DNA of 29,169 nucleotides. Origin: CAZEBW01 sp964510205. GTDB taxonomy: Bacteria > Chloroflexota > Anaerolineae > VGOG01. Of the stretch, positions 6,909-14,002 are shown piece by piece. The translations under genes were made by a program, and so were the position numbers. The notes below the pieces were generated by a model that saw only the letters and a program-made list of their open reading frames with translations, searched no databases and was not told the DNA's origin. The stretch spans positions 1 through 29,169 of the forward strand of contig CAZEBW010000046.1 in the NCBI GenBank assembly GCA_964510205.1, written 5' to 3'. Position 1 is the stretch's first letter; each line of letters starts with the position of its first letter.

Positions 6909-8060
6909 TTAATTGCTCAAAATCACCGCGGCGCCGCTGGTGGACGGCACGCCGCGCCAGCCGAAGGCCAGGCCCGTCTCCACGTCGTCTAGCTGCCGCG
7001 GACCGGCCTCGCCGCGCAGTTGCAGCACCACCTCCAGCACCCGCGCCAGGCCCGAAGCATCCAGCAAGTGGCCGCAGCCCAGGCTGCCGCCGCTGACGTT
7101 GACCGGCAGCTCGCCGCCCATCCCCGTTACCCCTTCTTCAGTGAAGGGACCCGCCTCGCCGAAGCGACAGAAGCGCAGCGCCTCCAGGTGCTGCAACTCC
7201 TTGTAGGAGAAGGCGTCGTCAATCTCGGCGAAGTCAATCTCCTGCATCGGATTGCGGATGCCGGCCATCTCGTAGGCCATGCGGCCCGCTTCCTCGGCGT
7301 AGATAGCCCGAGCCCAGGCGCGGTTCTCTAGCGAGAAGGAGTCGTTGCACCAGCCGACGCCGCGGATCCAGATGGGCACGTCGGTCAGGCTCTCTGCCAC
7401 GTCCGCCGCCGCCAGCACCAGCACGATGGCTCCGTCGGCGTGAGGGCTGATGTCCTGCCGCGTCAAGGGATAAGCGACCATCTCCGAATGGAGCACATCC
7501 TGCGGCTCGATGGCCGCGCCGTAGGCGGCAGCGGCATTGTCCAGGGCGTGGCGCTTGTTCTTGACCACCACTTGGGCGCACTGCTCCCGCGTGGCGCCGG
7601 TCATGTGCAGGTAGCGGTTCATCTCCAGGCCGGCGATGAACACCGGGTTGGCCGCCAGCGGACGGTTGAGGACTGGGTCCATGGCGTAGGCGGTGATGTA
7701 AGGTAGGGTCAGCACGTTGGACGCCTTGCTGTGTCCCTCCACGGCCACCACGTCCACGATGCCGCTGGCGATTTGCATGTAGGCGGTGGTGAGGCCGTGG
7801 ATGCCCTCGCCGGGGATGGTGCAGGTGGGTTTGAGCAACGCTCCAAGCTGGTCGGGCACGTACTCGTCGAAAATGCTCGTGCCCTCGATGAAGTCCTCCG
7901 CTACGGTAACGAAGCTCTGGACGTCGCGGCGAGGGTTGACGCCGGCGTCCTCGTAGGCCCTGACCGCGGCCTCGTACATCAGCTCCTTGTACGAGACCTC
8001 TGGGGTGAGAGGACTGAAACCGGTGTAACCCACGCCTACGATGGCTACTCTATTGGACAT
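6909..8060 (-). CDS. Thiolase-fold (lipid-transfer-protein type) enzyme, copy 2
   Basis: This 383-residue protein is paralogous to the one at 4946-6112. Shared landmarks are VAIVGVGYTGF, EMNRYLHMTGA, the SYKELQHLEAL motif (YKELHHLEGL in copy 1) and a C-terminal VSGGSLGCGHLLDASG. By-eye alignment places proline (TIPGEG) at the classical nucleophile position. The C-terminal histidine is kept here, unlike in copy 1. The two copies may therefore form non-identical subunits or act on different substrates (inference). AAAGGAGG precedes the ATG by seven bases. It follows the GTPase gene across a palindromic repeat array. Confidence 0.85.
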   Translation of the reverse strand: MSNRVAIVGVGYTGFSPLTPEVSYKELMYEAAVRAYEDAGVNPRRDVQSFVTVAEDFIEGTSIFDEYVPDQLGALLKPTCTIPGEGIHGLTTAYMQIASGIVDVVAVEGHSKASNVLTLPYITAYAMDPVLNRPLAANPVFIAGLEMNRYLHMTGATREQCAQVVVKNKRHALDNAAAAYGAAIEPQDVLHSEMVAYPLTRQDISPHADGAIVLVLAAADVAESLTDVPIWIRGVGWCNDSFSLENRAWARAIYAEEAGRMAYEMAGIRNPMQEIDFAEIDDAFSYKELQHLEALRFCRFGEAGPFTEEGVTGMGGELPVNVSGGSLGCGHLLDASGLARVLEVVLQLRGEAGPRQLDDVETGLAFGWRGVPSTSGAAVILSN

Positions 8061-8084
8061 ACTGGGCCTCCTTTGAAAACTCGT

Positions 8085-8157
8085 ATTTCGGGATTCGTAG
8101 ACTTGGAATTCGCAAATTCGGACACAAATCTACGAATTTACGAGCCTACGAGTTGAC
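8085..8157. repeat. Palindromic array of about 8-bp units (copy 4)
   Basis: The left arm includes TTCGGGATTCGTAGACTTGG and GAATTCGCAAATTCG. The right arm includes CAAATCTACGAATTTACGAG and CCTACGAG. It lies between the GTPase stop codon and the Shine-Dalgarno of thiolase-fold copy 2. The same word set is seen in the arrays near 376, 2635 and 3182, but not in the window to the right of this point. Confidence 0.75.
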
Positions 8158-8164
8158 GGTAAAC

Positions 8165-9514
8165 CTATCCAAACTTTACGCTGAGCACATCCCCTAGCGT
8201 CGGCTGGCCGATCTCTTGCAGCTCGTAACGAACCCGCTGGGTGGGACGGCGGATCTCCACTACCCGCCTGAGGTCAATGGGGGTGGCCACGATCACGACG
8301 TCGCAGGGGGTGGCGTTGATGGTCTCCTCTAGCTCCTCGATCTGCTGCTCGCTGTAGCCCATGGCCGGCAGCAGCGGGCCGGTCTGGGGGTATTTCTCGA
8401 AGCTTTCGACGATGGAGCCTACGGCGTAGGGTCGGGGGTCCACGATCTCCGCTGCGCCAAAGCGTCTGGCGGCCACGATGCCTGCCCCGTAGGCCATCTC
8501 CCCGTGGGTCAAGGTAGGCCCATCTTCCACCACCAGCACCCGCTTGCCGCGGACGGCGGCTGGGTCCTCGACGAAGATGGGCGAGGCGGCCTCGATGATG
8601 ACGGCGTCGGGGTTGGCGGCCCGCACGTTCTCTCGCACGGTGGACACGTTCTCCAGGTCGGCGGTGTCAATCTTGTTGATGATCACCGCGTCGGCCAGGC
8701 GCAGATTGGCTTCGCCGGGGTGATAGGCCAGCTCGTGGCCAGCGCGGTGCGGGTCGGTCACCACGATGTGCAGATCCGGCTGGTAGAAAGGCAGGTCGTT
8801 GTTGCCGCCATCCCAGAGGATAACGTCGGCCTCTCGCTCCGCCTCCCGCAGGATCCTTTCGTAATCAACGCCCGCGTAGACGACCATGCCCCGATCCAGA
8901 TGGGGCTCGTATTCCTCGCGCTCCTCAATGGTGCATTTATAGCGGTCTAGGTCCTCGTAGGAGGCGAAGCGCTGGCAGATCTGCTTTTTCAGATCGCCGT
9001 AGGGCATGGGGTGGCGAACCACTACCGCTTTTTTGCCCATCCCGCGCAGGATGTCTGCCACGCGGCGGCTGGTCTGGCTCTTGCCGCTTCCGGTGCGCAC
9101 GGCGCACACCGAGACCACGGGCACTTTGGCCTTCAGCATGGTCGTCTTCCCGCCCATCAGCCGAAAGTCGGCCCCGGCGGCCAGGACCATTGAGGCCCTG
9201 TGCATCACGTACTCATAGGACACATCACTATAGCCGAAAACAACCTGATCAATGTCTAGTTTCTTGATGAGCTCGGTCAGTTTGTCTTCCGGGTAAATAG
9301 GGATGCCGCCGGGGTAGGCAGGGCCGGCCAGTTGTGGGGGGTAGATTCTGCCCTCGATATTGGGGATTTGGGTGGCAGTGAAGGCCGCCACTTCGTAAGC
9401 TTCGTTGTTGCGGAAATAGACGTTGAAATTGTGGAAGTCGCGCCCAGCGGCGCCCATGATGATGACGGCTTGCGCTCCGGCTTGCGCTCCGTCTTGCGCG
9501 TTATCCTTCGCCAT
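8165..9514 (-). CDS. COG2403-type P-loop GTPase (cyclic 2,3-diphosphoglycerate synthetase-like)
   Basis: The protein has 449 residues from the ATG at 9514, preceded by AAAGGAG at a somewhat long spacing. The N-terminal third is a Rossmann-like domain (AVIIMGAAGRDFHNFN). A P-loop GTPase domain follows, with GSGKSQTS at about residues 142-149, ILWDGGNNDLPF, and NKID for guanine recognition (IINKIDTAD). Archaeal relatives make cyclic 2,3-diphosphoglycerate; for bacterial COG2403 members the role is unproven, so that name should not be taken literally. It heads the acyl-CoA block. Near the N-terminus a 12-bp tandem repeat (9468-9491) encodes GAQA repeats, probably a disordered tail. Confidence 0.8.
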   Translation of the reverse strand: MAKDNAQDGAQAGAQAVIIMGAAGRDFHNFNVYFRNNEAYEVAAFTATQIPNIEGRIYPPQLAGPAYPGGIPIYPEDKLTELIKKLDIDQVVFGYSDVSYEYVMHRASMVLAAGADFRLMGGKTTMLKAKVPVVSVCAVRTGSGKSQTSRRVADILRGMGKKAVVVRHPMPYGDLKKQICQRFASYEDLDRYKCTIEEREEYEPHLDRGMVVYAGVDYERILREAEREADVILWDGGNNDLPFYQPDLHIVVTDPHRAGHELAYHPGEANLRLADAVIINKIDTADLENVSTVRENVRAANPDAVIIEAASPIFVEDPAAVRGKRVLVVEDGPTLTHGEMAYGAGIVAARRFGAAEIVDPRPYAVGSIVESFEKYPQTGPLLPAMGYSEQQIEELEETINATPCDVVIVATPIDLRRVVEIRRPTQRVRYELQEIGQPTLGDVLSVKFG

Positions 9515-9537
9515 TGAACGATTCGCTCCTTTGCTTG

Positions 9538-9640
9538 TAGTCTCAATAGATCCAATTTTGCTCGGCCTGGATCGCCAGATCCAGGCCAAAGGCGGGGATT
9601 TGACAATCCCCTCAGAGCGATTTTGGATCTACTGAGTCTG
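9538..9640. repeat. Nested inverted repeat between tatC and the GTPase gene
   Basis: Outer arms of 22 bases (9542-9563 and 9615-9636) match with about five mismatches. Between them lie a perfect 10-bp stem GGCCTGGATC/GATCCAGGCC with a 4-base loop (9564-9587) and a smaller GGGGAT/ATCCCC hairpin (9595-9612). No T-run follows the strong stem in either direction, so a simple intrinsic terminator is unlikely. It could be a small MITE-like element or a structured leader of the GTPase gene. Confidence 0.6.
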
Positions 9641-9652
9641 TATTTTTGGATT

Positions 9653-10354
9653 CTAGGCCAGCTTGGCCAGCAATATGCCGATCTCGTAGAGGACTATGAG
9701 CGGCGCCATAACCAGTAACATGTTGAAAGGATCGGGAGTGGGCGTGATGACCGCGGCTAGAACGGCTATGACCAGGATGGCGTATCTGCGATAGCGAGAA
9801 AGGGACGCGGGAGTGACGACGCCTAACTTGGCCAGGAAGAAGATCACCAGCGGTGTCTCGAAGCTTACGCCCACCCAGAATAGGAGGGAGGTAATGAAAG
9901 AGATGTACTTGTCTATGAACCAGCTAGGGTCAATGATGTCGCTTAGAAAGCCCTTTAGGAAAGGTATGGCCGTGGGCAACATGACGAAATAGGCGAAAGC
10001 TGCGCCCGCTGCGAAGGAGAGGGTCGCGCCAGGCAGGATAAGATAGAGGTACCTTTTCTCCTGCGGCGTCAACCCTGGGGCGATAAAGCTGACCAATTGG
10101 TAAACGAGGACGGGCATGGCCAGCGCCACGCCGCTGATGAGGGCCACTTTGGCGAAAATGACGATGTTTGTCGTGGGGGACGGGCTCACGGGCGGGGTTT
10201 CCCCCATGGGAGCGATGAGCAGCAGCAGGAACTGCTTGGCGAAAACGAAGCTGATCAGAGTAGTGATGGTCAAGGCAATGGCCGACTTCATCAGTCGGTC
10301 CCGCAGCTCCTCCAGATGCTCGATGATGGTAACCTGTTTGTCTTTGGCCGTCAA
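9653..10354 (-). CDS. tatC: Sec-independent protein translocase TatC
   Basis: This 233-residue integral membrane protein has the six-helix TatC topology. The conserved N-terminus is HLEELRDRLMKSA, with GLTPQEKRYLY after the second transmembrane region and PTPDPFNMLL before the last helices. TatC binds twin-arginine signal peptides and with TatA/TatB exports folded proteins (established). The start codon is TTG at 10354, overlapping the tatA stop in a TTGA arrangement. Its Shine-Dalgarno AGGAGG lies seven bases upstream inside tatA, so translation is probably coupled. It is the last gene of the rpmF-fab-nusB-tat run. Confidence 0.95.
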   Translation of the reverse strand: MTAKDKQVTIIEHLEELRDRLMKSAIALTITTLISFVFAKQFLLLLIAPMGETPPVSPSPTTNIVIFAKVALISGVALAMPVLVYQLVSFIAPGLTPQEKRYLYLILPGATLSFAAGAAFAYFVMLPTAIPFLKGFLSDIIDPSWFIDKYISFITSLLFWVGVSFETPLVIFFLAKLGVVTPASLSRYRRYAILVIAVLAAVITPTPDPFNMLLVMAPLIVLYEIGILLAKLA

Positions 10355-10755
10355 GCTGAGTCCTCCTGGACCGGTTTCTCAGAAGCATTTTGGCCCGCAT
10401 TTTTCTTGGCTTCGTTCTCTGTGGGGTCGAGGGAGACACTAAACTCTCGCGTTATCTCCTCCCTAACTTCCTGTGATATCTTTTTTACGTCGCTCACGAT
10501 TTCGCCGAGGCTCTGGACTGGTTTCTCAGCCGCGTCTTGTTCCGTGGTCTTCCCCGATTTGCCCTCTGCGGAGTCGGGGGGGGCGTTGATCTCTCGCATC
10601 ATGTCCACGGTGAACTCCTGTGACATATTCCTTACGTCGTTGACGATCTTGCCGAGCGTCTTGGCTATTTCTGGCAATCGGCGCGGTCCAACGACGACCA
10701 GGGCAATGACGAAGATAACCAGTAACTCAGCCGTGCCTATGTTGAAGAAGTTCAT
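10351..10755 (-). CDS. tatA: TatA/TatB-family twin-arginine translocase subunit
   Basis: The protein has 134 residues. A single N-terminal transmembrane helix (GTAELLVIFVIALVVVG) is followed by the PRRLPEIAKTLGK amphipathic segment and a long charged tail. The C-terminal region contains an internal repeat (EFTVDMMREI and EEITREFSVSLD, each preceded by a GEIV/GKIV-D-V motif). The long tail makes TatB possible; in single-TatA systems one protein serves both roles. It starts 12 bases after nusB and overlaps tatC. Confidence 0.9.
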   Translation of the reverse strand: MNFFNIGTAELLVIFVIALVVVGPRRLPEIAKTLGKIVNDVRNMSQEFTVDMMREINAPPDSAEGKSGKTTEQDAAEKPVQSLGEIVSDVKKISQEVREEITREFSVSLDPTENEAKKNAGQNASEKPVQEDSA

Positions 10756-10767
10756 CTCTCACCTTCA

Positions 10768-11211
10768 TTATCCCGTAGCTGTAGGCGCTTTCTCCCGGCG
10801 GCTTGAGCCAACCCCCTTGGACACGATGGCTCCCAAAACGCCGTTCACAAAGCGTCCTGAGCTGTCGCTGCCGAACAGCTTGGCCAGCTCTACTGCTTCG
10901 TTGATGGCTACTTTCACTGGGGTATTTCCCTCGACGACGAACTCGAAAAGGGCCATGCGCAGGATGTTTCTGTCTATGACAGCTACCTGATCCAACGGCC
11001 ATTCGGGGGCGTTGTCCTGGATCAGTGCATCCAATTCCGCCTGATGATTGAGGATGCCTTGTACCAGGCTGCGCGCGAAATCGCGTCCAGATTCGGGAAG
11101 GGGATTATGGGCGACGCGCTGTTGCAGAACCGTGTCGGGGTCGTGATGGGCGATGTCAATCTCAAACAGGGCCTGCAAGGCCACAATTCGAGCGCGATGT
11201 CGGACTTTCAC
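10768..11211 (-). CDS. nusB: Transcription antitermination factor NusB
   Basis: The protein has 147 residues with the all-helical NusB fold: RHRARIVALQALFEID at the start, FARSLVQGILNH in the middle, IDRNILRMALFEF and NEAVELAKLFGSDSSGRFVNGVLGAI near the C-terminus. NusB with S10 (NusE) binds boxA RNA and promotes rRNA antitermination (established). The start is GTG with only a weak purine-rich stretch upstream. The asp23-nusB order matches Bacillus yqhY-nusB. Confidence 0.95.
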   Translation of the reverse strand: MKVRHRARIVALQALFEIDIAHHDPDTVLQQRVAHNPLPESGRDFARSLVQGILNHQAELDALIQDNAPEWPLDQVAVIDRNILRMALFEFVVEGNTPVKVAINEAVELAKLFGSDSSGRFVNGVLGAIVSKGVGSSRREKAPTATG

Positions 11212-11237
11212 GGCAGGTGTCCCGTTCTACTCTCTTG

Positions 11238-11588
11238 TTAACCTTCGTTAGGTGGAAGCTCCACATCTTGGATGTGGACGTTGACCTCTTTGACGCCCAT
11301 GCCCACTATGTCGTGGATGGCGCGACTCACCTCAGCCTGAATCTCTTGACTCAGCTTCAGCATGTTCACGTCTTGCTCAACGACGATGTACAGGTCTACG
11401 CTGACCGTGTCATCCTCTACTTCTATTTTGACCCCATCGCCCGGACCTCTACGCCACAGCAAGCGCCCCACGCTGTCTGTCCAGTCAGGACTCATCCTCA
11501 CTACCCCCGGTACGGCGAGGGCAGTGAGTCTGGCGATGGTCACCAGAACGTTGGGAGCGATGATCACTTTGCCCAATGTCTTTTTCAC
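11238..11588 (-). CDS. Asp23/Gls24 family protein next to nusB (YqhY-like)
   Basis: The protein has 116 residues with the Asp23 layout: KVIIAPNVLVTIARLTAL, a hydrophobic segment VPGVVRM, VSVDLYIVVEQDVNM and VKEVNVHIQDVEL. Relatives in Bacillus (YqhY) influence acetyl-CoA carboxylase and lipid synthesis, which fits its place behind fabG (family knowledge; function here is inferred). It starts at a GTG eight bases after GGAG; an ATG in the leader runs into a stop after three codons. A second family member lies at 24751-25113. Confidence 0.9.
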   Translation of the reverse strand: MKKTLGKVIIAPNVLVTIARLTALAVPGVVRMSPDWTDSVGRLLWRRGPGDGVKIEVEDDTVSVDLYIVVEQDVNMLKLSQEIQAEVSRAIHDIVGMGVKEVNVHIQDVELPPNEG

Positions 11589-11618
11589 TTCAGCATCTCC
11601 TTCTTCGCGCTTCCGTCG

Positions 11619-12368
11619 CTATCCCGTCATCGCCAGGCCGCCGTCAACACGCAGCACCACGCCGGTGATGAAGCTGGCCTCATCGGAGGCCAGGAAGGCC
11701 ACGGCGTTGGCGATTTCCTCGGAAGTGCCGGGCCGTCCCAGCGGCGTCATCTCGATGGCCTTCTCGACCAGTTCCTGGGGCAAATCCGCCGTCAGATCGG
11801 TGGGAACATAGCCGGGAGCCACGGCGTTGACGGTGATGCCCCGCGAGCCGACCTCCTTGGCCACGGCCTTGGTGAAGCCCACCAGCCCCGCTTTGGCGGC
11901 CGAGTAGTTGGCCTGGCCTGGATTCCCCACCAGGCCCGCTACCGAGGTGATGTTGACGATGCGGCCATAGTGCTGGCGCATCATGGGGCGCATCGCCACC
12001 TTGGTGCAGTTGAAGGCCCCTTTGAGGTTGGTGTTGATGACCAGGTCCCAGTCTTGCTCCGACATGCGCATCAGCAGCGTGTCGTGGGTGGTGCCCGCGT
12101 TGTTGACCAGAATGTCCAGCCGGCCGTAGGTTGATTGGGCTGCCTTGATGAGTCTCTTCGCGTCGTCGGCATCGGTAACGTCGGCTTGGACGGCGATGGC
12201 CTGGCCGCCCTGAGCCCCGATGGCCTCGACGACCTCCCGAGCCGCCTCGGCATTACTGCGATAGTTGACTACCGCCTTGGCTCCCAGGCTGGCCAGCTTC
12301 AGAACGATGGCCCTGCCGATGCCCCGTGAGGAACCAGTAACGATGGCGACTTTATCGTTTAAGTCCAC
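11619..12368 (-). CDS. fabG: 3-oxoacyl-ACP reductase FabG
   Basis: This short-chain dehydrogenase reduces 3-oxoacyl-ACP with NADPH in fatty-acid elongation. Visible motifs are TGSSRGIG (cofactor loop), NNAG, the catalytic serine in ITSVAG, YSAAK (catalytic Tyr and Lys) and the C-terminal ITGVVLRVDGGLAM. The start is placed at the GTG 12368, five bases after GGAGG, giving a normal MDLNDKVAIVTG beginning and 249 residues. A GTG six codons earlier has no such site. It is separated from fabD by a two-gene protease cassette. Confidence 0.95.
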   Translation of the reverse strand: MDLNDKVAIVTGSSRGIGRAIVLKLASLGAKAVVNYRSNAEAAREVVEAIGAQGGQAIAVQADVTDADDAKRLIKAAQSTYGRLDILVNNAGTTHDTLLMRMSEQDWDLVINTNLKGAFNCTKVAMRPMMRQHYGRIVNITSVAGLVGNPGQANYSAAKAGLVGFTKAVAKEVGSRGITVNAVAPGYVPTDLTADLPQELVEKAIEMTPLGRPGTSEEIANAVAFLASDEASFITGVVLRVDGGLAMTG

Positions 12369-12420
12369 GATTCCCTCCAGATCCACTTGCCCCGTCTCTT
12401 GTCATCACGCCTGCATATCG

Positions 12421-12780
12421 CTATTCGGCGCTTCCCTGTTCAATTTCTATTGTCTGTCCTCGATCGAAAGTTACACGAAAGTGGTCAATGATGCCCCTGC
12501 CGATCATACATTCGTTGCCGAGGCGGCTGATTCTCACTGGAATTGTCACTGGTAGACCAACGATCGAAGCCGTGCCAAGGTAGTCCTCTGCTTCCACTTC
12601 CGAACCGTCACCCAGCTTCCATCGAGACACATAATCACCGAGGCCAAGCATCAGTCCATACCAGGCTGGCACAATAGCGTAACCGTCGAATCCTGTATCA
12701 ATGTAGGCTTGAATTTCGAATTGCTGTTCGCGCACAGAGAGCTGGACTTGAACATAGGGGTAGTTTTCACTAACGATCAT
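12421..12780 (-). CDS. Retropepsin-like (clan AA) aspartic protease domain protein
   Basis: The protein has 119 residues. The single active-site motif is YIDTGFDG with D28 as the likely catalytic aspartate, and the C-terminal strand motif CMIGRGIIDHFRVTFDRG matches the retropepsin fold. Such proteins must dimerise to form an active site (established). The ATG at 12780 overlaps the stop of the preceding gene as ATGA and has GGAG nine bases upstream. Paired with the small gene before it, it forms a cassette inside the fab operon. Whether it is a protease, a toxin-like partner or a regulator is unknown. Confidence 0.75.
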   Translation of the reverse strand: MIVSENYPYVQVQLSVREQQFEIQAYIDTGFDGYAIVPAWYGLMLGLGDYVSRWKLGDGSEVEAEDYLGTASIVGLPVTIPVRISRLGNECMIGRGIIDHFRVTFDRGQTIEIEQGSAE

Positions 12781-13049
12781 TGAGCAGATCTCCATTTGCC
12801 CAGCGCCCTGAAGCCAATGCGCCGGAAAGCAAAGTTGCCGCTCCCAAAGCGTTCCAGGGCGATCCTTAATACATCGATGTCGTTATCTGAGACGATCGTC
12901 TGACCATCACAATTGATGGCGATGAACTCACCTCGATGTTCGGCTTCCAAAGGTCTTCCATGCTTCGCATACAAAGCATCATCCCGTAGCGCACGTTCTC
13001 TCAGGGAGGGTTGCCCTTCGAGATTCACGCCTTGAACACTCATCTTCAT
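12777..13049 (-). CDS. Small conserved-looking protein of the aspartic protease cassette
   Basis: The protein has 90 residues. The N-terminal half is charged (SLRERALRDDALYAKHGRPL). The C-terminal half looks like a small alpha/beta domain: GEFIAINCDGQTIVSDNDID, then ALERFGSGNFAFRRIG. This recalls DUF5678-type small domains that accompany aspartic-protease-like genes; I am not certain of the family. It overlaps the fabD stop by four bases (ATGA) and has AAGGA upstream, so it is probably translationally coupled to fabD. It overlaps the protease gene in the same way. Confidence 0.65.
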   Translation of the reverse strand: MKMSVQGVNLEGQPSLRERALRDDALYAKHGRPLEAEHRGEFIAINCDGQTIVSDNDIDVLRIALERFGSGNFAFRRIGFRALGKWRSAQ

Positions 13050-13987
13050 TTTTCGATCCTTTTCCTCAGAGTCTTCGCCCCCGCCACATCTCCCACGTTC
13101 ACTGCCCGCACGCTCTGGTCAATGCGCCGGATCAGCCCGGTTAGCACGTTCTTGGGGCCGATCTCCACGAAGGTGGTGACGCCTTGAGCGATCATGTACT
13201 CAACCGACTCTACCCACCGCACCGTCGAGGTGAGCTGTTTCACTAGCTCCTCTCTGATCTCGGCCACGGTGGTGAGGGGCGCGGCGGTGACGTTGGCTAT
13301 AACTGGCAGCCGAGGTTGGTGAAACTCGATGTCAGCAACGACGTCGGCGAGCGCTTGGGCGGCGGACCTCATCAGCGGCGAGTGGGAGGCGATGCTCACG
13401 GCCAGCGGAATAACCCGCCTCGCCCCACGCTCCTCGGCCAGTTCCAGGGCTCGCCCCAGCGCGTCTTTGTGGCCGGAGATGACGATCTGGCCGGGCGAGT
13501 TGTAGTTGGCTGGCTGAACACTAGAAGCTGGAAACTGAATGCTGGCCTCCTGGCATATCTCCTTGAGGGTTTTCGCATCCAGGCCGATTATGGCAGCCAT
13601 GCCGCCGGGATGACGCTCCCCCGCGCGCTTCATCACGCGGCCGCGCTCTCGCACGAGCTTCAGGCCGTCGGCGAAGTCTAAAGCGCCGGCGGCGACGAGG
13701 GCGGTGTATTCGCCCATGCTGTGGCCCGCCACGGCGACCGGCTTAAGCTCATCCAACTCCAGCGTACGCAGCAAGGCCACACTGACCGTCAGCAGAGCCG
13801 GCTGGGTGTTGATGGTGTCGTTGAGTTCCGGCATCGGCCCCTCGAAGCAGAGTCTGGAGAGGGGGAAGCCCAGGATGCTGTCGGCTTCATCGAAGAGAGC
13901 TTTTGCCTCGGCATAAGTTTCATACAGATCCCGGCCCATGCCCACGTACTGCGAGCCCTGGCCGGGGAAGACGAAGGCAATCCTCAA
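13046..13987 (-). CDS. fabD: Malonyl-CoA:ACP transacylase FabD
   Basis: FabD moves the malonyl group from CoA to ACP. The protein has 313 residues with FVFPGQGSQYVGMG at the N-terminus, the nucleophile S90 in GHSMGEY, ANYNSPGQIVISG, SIASHSPLM with the catalytic histidine, and VEIGPKNVLTGLI. It starts at a TTG with GGGAG upstream. Compared with family sequences there are several extra residues (IQFPASSVQ) just before NYNSPG, encoded by a heptamer-like repeat at 13513-13547, in frame. It lies between fabK and the protease cassette. Confidence 0.95.
   Translation of the reverse strand: MRIAFVFPGQGSQYVGMGRDLYETYAEAKALFDEADSILGFPLSRLCFEGPMPELNDTINTQPALLTVSVALLRTLELDELKPVAVAGHSMGEYTALVAAGALDFADGLKLVRERGRVMKRAGERHPGGMAAIIGLDAKTLKEICQEASIQFPASSVQPANYNSPGQIVISGHKDALGRALELAEERGARRVIPLAVSIASHSPLMRSAAQALADVVADIEFHQPRLPVIANVTAAPLTTVAEIREELVKQLTSTVRWVESVEYMIAQGVTTFVEIGPKNVLTGLIRRIDQSVRAVNVGDVAGAKTLRKRIEK
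13513..13547. repeat. Heptamer-like array inside fabD
   Basis: Five degenerate 7-bp units follow one another: GCTGAAC, ACTAGAA, GCTGGAA, ACTGAAT, GCTGGCC. They encode the extra residues before the conserved NYNSPG segment of FabD. The array is 35 bp with an open frame, so it appears to have been accommodated rather than being disruptive. Confidence 0.5.
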
Positions 13988-14002
13988 GATTGACTCTCTC
14001 CC

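Noticed and set aside
9468..9491. 12-bp tandem repeat at the N-terminus of the GTPase gene as a regulatory element
   Set aside because: Only two full copies, in frame, encoding GAQA repeats; probably a disordered tail.
9564..9587. Strong hairpin as an intrinsic terminator of the tat operon
   Set aside because: No T-run follows the stem on either strand; kept only as a structured repeat.
10097..10990. Plus-strand open frame opposite tatC, tatA and nusB
   Set aside because: Antisense shadow across three confident genes.
11217..12134. Plus-strand open frame opposite asp23 and fabG
   Set aside because: Antisense shadow with low-complexity His/Gly/Asp-rich translation.
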